From the NCBI RefSeq assembly GCF_025369935.1, contig NZ_CP104467.1, forward strand, positions 3,107,001 to 3,171,000: 64,000 nt of DNA, in the 5' to 3' direction. Of this stretch, positions 17,950-25,176 are shown piece by piece. Position 1 is the first letter of the stretch. Each line of letters begins with the position of its first letter. A program made the position numbers and the translations under genes. The DNA comes from Paenibacillus andongensis. GTDB taxonomy: Bacteria; Bacillota; Bacilli; Paenibacillales; NBRC-103111. Below the pieces are notes generated by a model. The model ran no database searches. It worked only from the letters and a program-made list of their open reading frames with translations, and had not been told where the DNA came from.

Positions 17950-18088
17950 CCGACCAACCACAGACAATAAACATAAACAGAGTGACAAGACGCTGCTCAA
18001 ATTATATAACGGACCCACTGTTCTGAATAAAACAAGCGGAGTAACGATTGTGGCCAAAGGGTCATTCGATTTCGAATCCCTCGCGTAG
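17921..18088 (+). CDS. 55-residue protein overlapping the second TIR-like gene
   Basis: Small frame starting ATG at 17921 inside the last 29 bases of the preceding gene, with AAAGGAAGGA upstream at good spacing; stop TAG 18086-18088. The first 25 residues are strongly basic (MLKHMKKVRNRPTTDNKHKQ), the rest is GPTVLNKTSGVTIVAKGS followed by an acidic/hydrophobic end. No membrane segment or signal. I do not recognise a family. The ribosome site, the overlap and the terminator 18 bases after the stop argue that it is a real third gene of the cassette. An alternative ATG at 17933 has no ribosome site. Confidence 0.55.
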   Translation: MLKHMKKVRNRPTTDNKHKQSDKTLLKLYNGPTVLNKTSGVTIVAKGSFDFESLA

Positions 18089-18106
18089 CCGTTTGAGATT
18101 AAACCT

Positions 18107-18132
18107 AAGAACCCTGTGAGGGTTCTTTTTTA
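18107..18132 (+). terminator. Terminator closing the TIR-like cassette
   Basis: Arms AAGAACCCT and AGGGTTCTT with a GTG loop and a run of T. Confidence 0.9.
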
Positions 18133-18228
18133 TTTGCTTTGGTAAGAGAAGCTTATCCTTTATTTATTGGGCCGCCGCGGATTATATATCGCTAAAGTGC
18201 GGGGAGCGCGTGGAAGTGACTTGATAGC

Positions 18229-18269
18229 GGCGTCGGATGCTCGAATGGAGCGAATGTTTTATCGACGCC
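18229..18269 (+). repeat. Hairpin element with conserved loop, copy 1
   Basis: Arms GGCGTCG and CGACGCC enclose GATGCTCGAATGGAGCGAAT plus a few bases. A related element at 44216-44253 has different stem bases but nearly the same loop. Both lie just after a terminator. Confidence 0.6.
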
Positions 18270-18288
18270 TCCTTTTTAATGAGGCTAG

Positions 18289-18314
18289 AACCTGAGCTGT
18301 GGCTCAGGTTTATT
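18289..18314 (+). terminator. Terminator-like hairpin upstream of spoIIP
   Basis: Perfect arms AACCTGAGC and GCTCAGGTT with a TGTG loop, followed by TATTTG. Confidence 0.65.
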
Positions 18315-18417
18315 TGCGTTTCTTTTTCCCTCTATCAGAAAAATTCTAGTGATTTGGGTTCTATCGAAGGAGCTCGTTTCATAGATTAAAGTAAGATAGA
18401 TTAGGAGGAATCAAACT

Positions 18418-19647
18418 ATGAAATGGACATCAGCTACTTTGAATCTCAGCCATGTTCGGAAAACGTTTCAGAGCGCAAGTTCCGTCGGGAAAACATTTTT
18501 TATACTCAGTTTCGGCACCTTAGCTTTATTTGTTCTTATTGGCGTAGGTGGATTCCTGCAGAATAGAGTCATTACAACTTCGCCAGTTTCATCCATGAAG
18601 AGTTTGGCTGCATCCGTCACGAATCAATTTTTTATCGATATGCTGGGCATGGAAGTGCCTCATCTACATAAAGATCAGAAGAAATTTACATTTTCTCAGC
18701 ATAATGTGTTTCATTTCGCTTTTCAGTTCATGACGGACATTAATCCCAGCGATCCCAAAAGTCTCGTAGCTAGTGAAGTTCCAGGTATGGATGTAAATAA
18801 AACGACGGTCTTGGTAAAAGGGAGCGATACGAATCCCAGTGATCCTATTGATTACAATCCAAGCTCCCAGGATCTAGAGGCAGAGGCGAAAAATCCTCAG
18901 CCATCTCCATCACCAGAACCTTCACCTGTGGGTGGTGCCGCCCCGATTACAAATCCAACAGGACAACCGCCTAGAACGGCCGGGGATAATATAGCTTTCA
19001 TTTATCAAACGCATAGCAATGAGTCTTTTTTGCCGGAGTTAAAAGGTGTTACGGATCCTGACAAGGCTTATAGTGATAAGGTGAATATCATTTCCGTAGG
19101 TCAAAGATTAGCTCAAAATTTGGAGAAGGACGGCATTGGTGCTGTACATTCCAAAACGGTCTACCCGAGTACTGTCAAAAATTTCGAATACCCGTACTCC
19201 TACAAATATTCCTTGAAAACGCTACAGGAAGCTGCTGCTTCCCATCCGGATTTGCAATACTATTTCGATATTCATCGGGATTCCGCTGCGCGTAGTAAAA
19301 CGACCGCAACCTTCGACGGCAAAGATTATGCCCAGGTGTATTTCATCATCGGAGGTAAAAATCCGAATTGGAAAAAGAACGAGGAATTCGCGAGCAAGAT
19401 TCATCAGGCGTTAGAAGCCAAGCATCCCGGCATTTCCAAAGGCATTCATGCGAAAGAAGCCAGTGAAGGCAACGGATTATATAATCAGAACTTTTCGCCA
19501 AATAATATATTGATTGAGGTCGGCGGTCCATACAATTCACTCGAAGAGTGCTATCGAACAACAGATTGGTTGGCAGATGCAATTTCAGAGGTCATTTTGA
19601 ACGCGAAGAAAGTGGATGCACCGGTTGTAACCCCTAAACAGTCGTAA
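18418..19647 (+). CDS. spoIIP: Stage II sporulation protein P (engulfment amidase/endopeptidase)
   Basis: Membrane-anchored peptidoglycan hydrolase that, with SpoIID and SpoIIM, drives engulfment of the forespore from the mother cell. Residues 28-48 form the membrane anchor; residues about 140-190 are a Pro/Ser-rich linker; the zinc amidase domain spans about 190-400. Zinc ligands are recognisable in YQTHSNESF (His), FDIHRDSA (His) and NILIEVGGPYN (Glu). 409 residues, as in B. subtilis (401). ATG 18418 follows TTAGGAGGAATC. In B. subtilis it follows gpr directly; here it is separated by the TIR-like cassette. Confidence 0.95.
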   Translation: MKWTSATLNLSHVRKTFQSASSVGKTFFILSFGTLALFVLIGVGGFLQNRVITTSPVSSMKSLAASVTNQFFIDMLGMEVPHLHKDQKKFTFSQHNVFHFAFQFMTDINPSDPKSLVASEVPGMDVNKTTVLVKGSDTNPSDPIDYNPSSQDLEAEAKNPQPSPSPEPSPVGGAAPITNPTGQPPRTAGDNIAFIYQTHSNESFLPELKGVTDPDKAYSDKVNIISVGQRLAQNLEKDGIGAVHSKTVYPSTVKNFEYPYSYKYSLKTLQEAAASHPDLQYYFDIHRDSAARSKTTATFDGKDYAQVYFIIGGKNPNWKKNEEFASKIHQALEAKHPGISKGIHAKEASEGNGLYNQNFSPNNILIEVGGPYNSLEECYRTTDWLADAISEVILNAKKVDAPVVTPKQS

Positions 19648-19651
19648 AAGC

Positions 19652-19760
19652 CAGCTTTGCTAAGGCAAAACTCAGCAAGTGCTTGCGAAGTCAGTTTTCT
19701 TACGAAAACTCTAAGTATATGCTTTCGAAGTCAGTTTTCTTACGAAAACTCTAAGGAGGA
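19652..19760 (+). repeat. Three tandem 40 bp hairpin repeats ending in the yqxA ribosome site
   Basis: Units at 19652-19680 (partial), 19681-19720 and 19721-19760, period 40. The core is GCTTNCGAAGTCAG followed by arms AGTTTTC and GAAAACT and then CTCTAAG. The last unit ends in GGAGGA, the ribosome site of yqxA. Same family as 2811-2938, with paired changes in the stem. Confidence 0.85.
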
Positions 19761-19767
19761 TCTCAAA

Positions 19768-20163
19768 ATGAGGCTGAGGCATTTTTATGTGAAAGTAGGC
19801 TTGTTTGGACTCTTGTTATTGTTCTGTATTTTATTCGGAGTCAGCTTGGCGTCGAGCGGTATGGATCGTATACAAGGACCTCAGCCATCCTCTAAAGCTT
19901 CGCAGGAGCCTGCTGTCAAAACGCCAACTGGAAATGTAGCACAAGTTAAGACGTCACCAACGCCATCTCCCAAAGCAGACGCAGCAGCGAAAGCTAATAC
20001 TATCGTGAAACCGCAAGCTGAAAAAAAGGCGGAACCTGTTGCTGATCACGATAATTCATTAAATCATGTTGGGAATAAATTAGGGGACTTTCTGCAGATT
20101 GCATCGCATCACGGAATTAAGTTATTCGTGTCCTTGTTTGATGCCATCTTAGGGAAAGGTTAA
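19768..20163 (+). CDS. yqxA: YqxA family protein (DUF3679)
   Basis: 131-residue single-pass membrane protein of unknown function. Residues 7-28 (VKVGLFGLLLLFCILFGVSL) are the membrane segment, followed by ASSGMDRIQG as in YqxA proteins, a Pro/Ala/Lys-rich linker of about 60 residues and a short amphipathic C-terminus. The start at 19768 is fixed by AAGGAGGA 7 bases upstream; the longer in-frame extension back to 19657 runs through the hairpin repeats and is not credible. The position between spoIIP and lepA is the B. subtilis order. The linker is longer than in Bacillus (112 residues in total there). Likely expressed in sporulation, by context. Confidence 0.8.
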   Translation: MRLRHFYVKVGLFGLLLLFCILFGVSLASSGMDRIQGPQPSSKASQEPAVKTPTGNVAQVKTSPTPSPKADAAAKANTIVKPQAEKKAEPVADHDNSLNHVGNKLGDFLQIASHHGIKLFVSLFDAILGKG

Positions 20164-20171
20164 GGGGTACA

Positions 20172-20200
20172 TTGCTGCAACTTCCCACAACTGCTATAAT
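20172..20200 (+). promoter_or_regulatory. Candidate sigma A promoter of lepA
   Basis: TTGCTG (20172-20177) and TATAAT (20195-20200) with a 17-base spacer, 38 bases before the lepA start. Confidence 0.6.
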
Positions 20201-20237
20201 GAAAATTATTTGCATGTAGTGGGGGTTAGTCTTTAGC

Positions 20238-22052
20238 ATGACGGACATTCGAGAAAGACAACAAAGAATTCGCAACTTTTCAATTATCGCTCACATCGAT
20301 CATGGTAAGTCAACACTTGCCGACCGTATATTGGAATACACGGGCGCATTATCAACGCGTGAGATGCAGGAGCAAGTTCTCGATCAGATGGATCTGGAGC
20401 GGGAACGCGGAATTACGATTAAACTTCAGGCGGTTAGATTAGCTTATCGTGCCGACAATGGCATCGATTATATTCTTAATTTAATTGATACACCGGGACA
20501 TGTAGACTTTACATATGAAGTATCCCGAAGTCTTGCTGCTTGTGAAGGCGCTCTGCTAGTTGTAGACGCTGCACAAGGTATCGAAGCGCAAACGCTTGCT
20601 AACGTGTACCTGGCATTGGAAAATAATTTAGAAATTTTACCTGTTATCAATAAAATTGATCTGCCTAGTGCTGATCCTGATAAAGTAAAGCAGGAAATCG
20701 AGGACGTTATCGGACTAGATGCCAGCGAGGCTGTCCATGCTTCAGCGAAAGCCGGTATTGGGATTAAAGAGATCATCGAGCAAATTTGTGAGAAAGTACC
20801 GGCTCCGCAAGGAAATCCGGACAACCCGCTCAAAGCATTGATCTTCGATTCTCATTACGATAGCTACAAAGGTGTAATCGTATATGTGCGTGTCGTTGAT
20901 GGTTCGATTAAAGCGGGCTCCAAAATCAAGATGATGGCAACCAATAAGGTGTTTGAGGTTATTGAGGTAGGAGCATTCAAACCTAGAATGTCCTCTGTAC
21001 CTTCCCTCGAAGTTGGAGATGTAGGCTTCATCGTTGCGGGTATCAAGAATGTTGGCGATACACGTGTAGGGGATACCGTGACTGAAGCGGATCGCCCGTC
21101 ACCTGAAGCGCTGCCAGGCTACCGTCGGATCAACCCGATGGTGTTCTGCGGACTATATCCGATTGAAACGACGGATTACAACGATCTGCGTGAAGCTTTG
21201 CAGAAGCTGGAGCTAAATGATGCTTCCCTGCGTTTTGAACCGGAAACATCGACGGCTTTAGGTTTTGGCTTCCGATGCGGATTCTTAGGTCTGCTGCACA
21301 TGGAAATTATTCAGGAGCGGATTGAGCGTGAGTTCAATATTCCGTTAATTACGACGGCGCCAAGCGTTATCTATCGCATCACATTAACGAATGGCGATGT
21401 GATAGAAATCGATAATCCATCGAACTATCCAGATCCACAGCGAATAGACTTCGTTGAAGAGCCTTATGTCAAAGCATCAGTTATTGTTCCGAATGATTAT
21501 GTAGGAACGATTATGGAGCTTTGCCAAGGCAAACGCGGTGAATATTTGAATATGGAATATCTGGATACCAATCGTGTGACATTAACGTACGAAATCCCGT
21601 TATCCGAGATCGTTTATGATTTCTTCGATATGTTGAAATCAAGAACCAAGGGCTATGCTTCATTTGACTATGAAGTATCCGGCTATAAGAAATCGAATCT
21701 CGTGAAAATGGACATTCTTTTGAATTCAGAGCAAGTAGATGCTCTCTCCTTCATCGTTCATCGTGATACCGCGTATCATCGTGGCAAAATCATTTGTGAT
21801 AAGCTGAAGGAACTGATTCCGCGGCAAATGTTCGAAGTGCCGATTCAAGCGGCGATTGGGCAAAAGATCGTGGCGCGTGAGACGGTTAAAGCGATGCGTA
21901 AAAACGTACTCGCCAAATGTTACGGCGGTGACATTTCAAGGAAGCGTAAGCTCCTTGATAAGCAAAAAGAAGGTAAGAAACGCATGAAGCAAGTCGGCAG
22001 CGTAGAAGTGCCACAAGAAGCGTTCATGGCTGTTCTCAAAATCGACGAATAG
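20238..22052 (+). CDS. lepA: Elongation factor 4 (LepA), ribosome back-translocase GTPase
   Basis: Translational GTPase that acts on stalled or misplaced ribosomes and helps under ionic stress. G1 motif [10 protein letters not shown] near residue 18, G2 region RERGITIK, G3 DTPGHVDF, G4 NKIDLP, then domain II, EF-G-like domains III and V ([20 protein letters not shown], typical of LepA) and the unique C-terminal domain rich in lysine/arginine ([18 protein letters not shown]). 604 residues (612 in B. subtilis). ATG 20238 follows a weak AGTGGGGG site. Place in the gpr-spoIIP-yqxA-lepA-hemW order is conserved. Confidence 0.98.
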   Translation: MTDIRERQQRIRNFSIIAHIDHGKSTLADRILEYTGALSTREMQEQVLDQMDLERERGITIKLQAVRLAYRADNGIDYILNLIDTPGHVDFTYEVSRSLAACEGALLVVDAAQGIEAQTLANVYLALENNLEILPVINKIDLPSADPDKVKQEIEDVIGLDASEAVHASAKAGIGIKEIIEQICEKVPAPQGNPDNPLKALIFDSHYDSYKGVIVYVRVVDGSIKAGSKIKMMATNKVFEVIEVGAFKPRMSSVPSLEVGDVGFIVAGIKNVGDTRVGDTVTEADRPSPEALPGYRRINPMVFCGLYPIETTDYNDLREALQKLELNDASLRFEPETSTALGFGFRCGFLGLLHMEIIQERIEREFNIPLITTAPSVIYRITLTNGDVIEIDNPSNYPDPQRIDFVEEPYVKASVIVPNDYVGTIMELCQGKRGEYLNMEYLDTNRVTLTYEIPLSEIVYDFFDMLKSRTKGYASFDYEVSGYKKSNLVKMDILLNSEQVDALSFIVHRDTAYHRGKIICDKLKELIPRQMFEVPIQAAIGQKIVARETVKAMRKNVLAKCYGGDISRKRKLLDKQKEGKKRMKQVGSVEVPQEAFMAVLKIDE

Positions 22053-22090
22053 CTTGTAATGAAATCGAAGAATAGATGGAAATGAATGAG

Positions 22091-22131
22091 AAGCCGGGGT
22101 GGCAGAGTAACTCTGCCCCTTGGCTTTTTCT
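22091..22131 (+). terminator. Terminator after lepA
   Basis: Arms AAGCC and GGCTT bracket an inner stem GCAGAGT/ACTCTGC, followed by TTTTTC. Confidence 0.8.
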
Positions 22132-22241
22132 TAGTTGATACTAAGTAAAAGTTTTGTACTTTGCTTTGCGTCAACCTTGACAAACCGCCCGCCCCTGAGA
22201 CCGGCGGAGTTGTTTATCCTAGTTAGAAAGGAAATACCCCT

Positions 22242-23393
22242 ATGTTAGTAACCTATACGGCCCCAACCGCTGTGTATATTCATATCCCTTTTTGCACAAA
22301 CAAATGCCATTATTGCGATTTCAACTCTTATGTACTCAAAGGCCAACCTGTCATGGAGTATCTGGATGCGCTTGAGCGCGAGATGGAACTTACGGTTAGA
22401 AATAATCCACCGAGCAAGGTGGAAACGATTTTCGTGGGCGGGGGAACACCAACTGTGCTGCTTCCTGATCAAATGGAGCGGTTTCTGCGCATGGTTCGTA
22501 CGTATTTTCCGGCAGATAGCGCAGAAGTTGAGTTTTCCATGGAAGCAAACCCAGGAACGACGGATGAAGATAAGCTTGCCGTTATGAAAGAAGGCGGCGT
22601 TAATCGGATTAGTTTCGGTGTGCAATCTTTCAATAATGATTTGCTTGCTGCGATTGGGCGCATTCATAATACAGATGACGTGCATAGAAGCATCGCAAAT
22701 GCCAAAAAGCTAGGTTTCGATAACCTTTCTATTGACTTGATGTTCGGACTTCCCAAACAAACCGTGGATATTATGCAGGCTACGTTAGATGAGGCCTTAT
22801 CTCTGGATCTGCAGCATTACTCCATCTATAGCTTAAAAGTAGAAGAGAATACGTTGTTTCACACATTATTCAATAAGAATCAACTGCCTCTTCCAAGTGA
22901 AGATGAAGAAGTTGATATGTACGAACTCATCATGAAGAGGCTAGAAGCAGCGGGTTATAAGCAATATGAAATCAGCAACTTTGCTAAACCGGGTCGAGAG
23001 AGCAGGCATAACACGATGTACTGGCGCAATCGTTCCTACTATGGACTTGGTGCAGGGGCTCATGGATACATGAATGGCCAGCGTCATGTGAATGTGAAGG
23101 GAATTCAACCTTATATCGATGCTTCCAAAGTAGGCTTACCGATCATGGAACAATTTGAGGTAACGCGGCAGGAAGCTATGGAAGACTTCATGATGGTTGG
23201 TTTGCGTTTGCTGGAAGGTGTGCGGAACGCAGATTTCATCGATCAATTCGGAATCAATATCGAATCACAATTCGGGGAAACCTTAAATGGCTGGCTGCGA
23301 AAACAGCTGCTTGAACAAACGCCAGATGGGTATCGATTGTCCAAACATGGCATCCTGCTTGGCAACGAGGTTTTTGCTTCGTTCCTTGCTTAG
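22242..23393 (+). CDS. hemW: HemW, heme chaperone of the radical-SAM family
   Basis: Oxygen-independent coproporphyrinogen oxidase-like protein, now regarded as a heme chaperone inserting heme into respiratory enzymes. The radical-SAM motif is CTNKCHYC (C-x3-C-x2-C), followed by the SAM-binding stretches FVGGGTP and EANPGT. It lacks the extra cysteine found after CxxxCxxC in true HemN (CxxxCxxCxC). 383 residues. ATG 22242 follows GAAAGGAA. Equivalent to B. subtilis hemW (formerly hemN/yqeR), between lepA and hrcA; here an acetyltransferase gene is inserted before hrcA. Confidence 0.94.
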   Translation: MLVTYTAPTAVYIHIPFCTNKCHYCDFNSYVLKGQPVMEYLDALEREMELTVRNNPPSKVETIFVGGGTPTVLLPDQMERFLRMVRTYFPADSAEVEFSMEANPGTTDEDKLAVMKEGGVNRISFGVQSFNNDLLAAIGRIHNTDDVHRSIANAKKLGFDNLSIDLMFGLPKQTVDIMQATLDEALSLDLQHYSIYSLKVEENTLFHTLFNKNQLPLPSEDEEVDMYELIMKRLEAAGYKQYEISNFAKPGRESRHNTMYWRNRSYYGLGAGAHGYMNGQRHVNVKGIQPYIDASKVGLPIMEQFEVTRQEAMEDFMMVGLRLLEGVRNADFIDQFGINIESQFGETLNGWLRKQLLEQTPDGYRLSKHGILLGNEVFASFLA

Positions 23394-23443
23394 TTGGGTA
23401 ACATAGAGGACCTGTTTTGAAACAAATTTGATGCAAAAAACTC

Positions 23444-23478
23444 TTGTGCAAATATACGGATTATTGTATATTTATACA
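23444..23478 (+). promoter_or_regulatory. Promoter with overlapping palindrome, possible ArgR/AhrC box
   Basis: TTGTGC (23444-23449) and TATATT (23467-23472) with a 17-base spacer; the palindrome TGTATATTTATACA (23465-23478) covers the -10 box. The AT-rich palindrome resembles arginine-repressor operators, which would fit the ArgA-like product downstream. Confidence 0.45.
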
Positions 23479-23556
23479 GTAATCCACAAGCGAATCAGCG
23501 GCAAAGCCGTAGTGGCGCTAGCGTGGGTTTTATGCATTTTTGTTGCGATTGGTGGG

Positions 23557-24036
23557 ATGACAGTGAATCTATCAACTACAGTGTCCGTTAGAAAAGCTTC
23601 GATAAGCGATATTGAGAAGCTGTATGATATTATACAAGGCTATGCCAAACAGGGGATTATGCTGCCGCGGAGCAAAGAGATGCTGGAGGAGCAGATTGAC
23701 ACTTTCGTTGTCGCTGAATCGGATGGCTTGCTGATTGGCTGCGGCTCCCTCACACGGCTTGGGCCTGATCTTGTTGAGATTCGCTCACTTGGGATGACCC
23801 CGGGCTACAAGGGACAAGGAATTGGCGGGAAACTTGTGAACTTCTTAGTTGAAGAGGCAAGGAGTCAAGGAATTATTAAAGTGATGGCGCTCACGTATGA
23901 AGTCGCGTTTTTTCAAAAAAACGGCTTTACCCTCGTGCCCAAAGAGATTTTTCCAGAGAAGGTTTGGAAAGATTGTATGCATTGCAAAAAACAGTATTGC
24001 TGCGACGAAATCGCCGTACTTAAACGTTTGGATTGA
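23557..24036 (+). CDS. GNAT acetyltransferase, short ArgA-like (possible N-acetylglutamate synthase)
   Basis: GNAT-fold acetyltransferase of about 160 residues. The acetyl-CoA-binding motif is GYKGQGIGGKLVNFL, preceded by EIRSLGMTP. The phrases YAKQGIMLPRS, ALTYEVAFFQKNGF and the cysteine cluster KDCMHCKKQYCCDEIAV match the short stand-alone ArgA-like proteins of clostridia, which acetylate glutamate in the first step of arginine synthesis. Start choice: ATG 23557 directly abuts GGTGGG; GTG 23563, two codons later, is spaced better from it. An open stretch upstream back to 23428 crosses the promoter and is rejected. Not part of the B. subtilis gene order at this place. Substrate assignment is inference. 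Confidence 0.75.
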   Translation: MTVNLSTTVSVRKASISDIEKLYDIIQGYAKQGIMLPRSKEMLEEQIDTFVVAESDGLLIGCGSLTRLGPDLVEIRSLGMTPGYKGQGIGGKLVNFLVEEARSQGIIKVMALTYEVAFFQKNGFTLVPKEIFPEKVWKDCMHCKKQYCCDEIAVLKRLD

Positions 24037-24043
24037 CTTGACA

Positions 24044-24068
24044 ACAGACCTTAGGGTCTGTTATTTTT
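24044..24068 (+). terminator. Terminator before the heat-shock operon
   Basis: Arms ACAGACC and GGTCTGT with a TTAG loop, followed by TATTTTT. Confidence 0.7.
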
Positions 24069-24078
24069 GTATTAGGAT

Positions 24079-24105
24079 TTAGCACTCACTAAATACGAGT
24101 GCTAA
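24079..24105 (+). promoter_or_regulatory. CIRCE operator for HrcA
   Basis: Perfect inverted repeat TTAGCACTC-N9-GAGTGCTAA, the binding site of the HrcA repressor. It lies 42 bases before hrcA and marks the operon hrcA-chaperonin-grpE-dnaK-dnaJ as class I heat-shock regulated. Confidence 0.97.
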
Positions 24106-24147
24106 CGAAAGCGGCAAATAGTGATTTGTGAAGAGGAGGGGTACCTT

Positions 24148-25176
24148 ATGTTGACGGAGCGTCAGCGCATGATTTTAAGTGCTATCATTGATGATTATGT
24201 TCGTTCAGCAGAGCCAATTGGTTCGCGAAGTATTTCGAAGCGGGGCAATGTCGGGTTCAGTCCGGCGACGATCCGTAACGAGATGTCTGATCTCGAAGAA
24301 ATGGGTTATTTGGAGCAGCCCCATACGTCCGCAGGCCGTATACCCTCGCACAAAGGATATCGCTATTATGTCGATCATTTGCTGCAACACGGTACCTTGC
24401 ATAATAACGATTTGGACTCCATGAAGGGTGCTTTTGCTGAACGCATTCAAGAGATGGAAGGTGTGATCCAGCATGTTGCGGGAATGCTCTCCAGTCTTAC
24501 GAATTATACATCGATCGTGCTGGGTCCTGAGGTATTCAGTACAACGCTGAAACACCTACAGATTATCCCGCTTACAGAGACGACAGCCGTAGCCATTATT
24601 GTTATGAATACGGGTCATGTGGAGAATAAAACAGTTTCCATTCCTGAAGGCATACGGATGTCTGAGATCGAGAAGGTCGTTAATATTCTGAATGCAAAGC
24701 TTAAAAATGTCCCGTTGATTGAGTTTAAATCTAGGCTTTATAATGAAATTTCGAGCGAGTTAAGCAAATATGTGAATGGGTATCAAGAGCTTCTTGCGGT
24801 TGTGGAAAGCGTGCTTCAAAGCAATGAGAAGGATCGCGTCTTCCTAAGCGGTATGACGAATATGTTGACCCAGCCCGAGTTCAAGGATGTTGACAAGGTC
24901 AAGAGCATTTTTGATCTATTGGAAGAAGCACCAACCCTTATCAAATTGTTTACTTCGGCAAATGAAGGCATTGAGATCAAAATTGGTGCTGAAAATAGTA
25001 TTGAAGCTATCAATAATTGCAGCTTAATTACGGCCTCCTATTCGATCGGTGATAAGCCTCTTGGAACGATAGGGATTTTGGGGCCAACCCGAATGGAATA
25101 CGGCAGGGTTATTAGCTTAATGGAGCATTTGTCGAAGCATCTCGAAGTCGTTCTTGGGCGTTGGTATGGCAAATGA
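24148..25176 (+). CDS. hrcA: Heat-inducible transcription repressor HrcA
   Basis: Represses its own operon by binding the CIRCE site just upstream; in Bacillus its folding depends on GroEL. The N-terminal winged helix (residues 1-90) has LTERQRMILSAIIDDYV and SPATIRNEMSDLEEMGYLEQ; the remainder contains the dimer domains, ending GRVISLMEHLSKHLEVVLG. 342 residues (343 in B. subtilis). ATG 24148 follows GAGGAGGGG. Its TGA overlaps the start of the chaperonin gene by 4 bases. A repressor that senses chaperonin availability, coupled directly to a chaperonin gene, is a suggestive arrangement. Confidence 0.97.
   Translation: MLTERQRMILSAIIDDYVRSAEPIGSRSISKRGNVGFSPATIRNEMSDLEEMGYLEQPHTSAGRIPSHKGYRYYVDHLLQHGTLHNNDLDSMKGAFAERIQEMEGVIQHVAGMLSSLTNYTSIVLGPEVFSTTLKHLQIIPLTETTAVAIIVMNTGHVENKTVSIPEGIRMSEIEKVVNILNAKLKNVPLIEFKSRLYNEISSELSKYVNGYQELLAVVESVLQSNEKDRVFLSGMTNMLTQPEFKDVDKVKSIFDLLEEAPTLIKLFTSANEGIEIKIGAENSIEAINNCSLITASYSIGDKPLGTIGILGPTRMEYGRVISLMEHLSKHLEVVLGRWYGK

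Larger units (their letters stand above)
18133..18417. other. Hairpin-rich gap between cassette and spoIIP
   Basis: No gene seen. The gap holds the hairpin repeat at 18229-18269 and a second terminator-like hairpin at 18289-18312. The spoIIP ribosome site TTAGGAGGAATC ends it. No promoter match was convincing. Confidence 0.5.

Noticed and set aside
22170..22215. TTGACA upstream of hemW as a -35 box
   Set aside because: No -10 box at 16-18 bases; the nearest TATCCT is far too distant.
24038..24066. TTGACA and TTATTT (17-base spacer) as the hrcA promoter
   Set aside because: The sequence between is the terminator hairpin before CIRCE and the -10 match is poor; the real promoter of the operon is not resolved.
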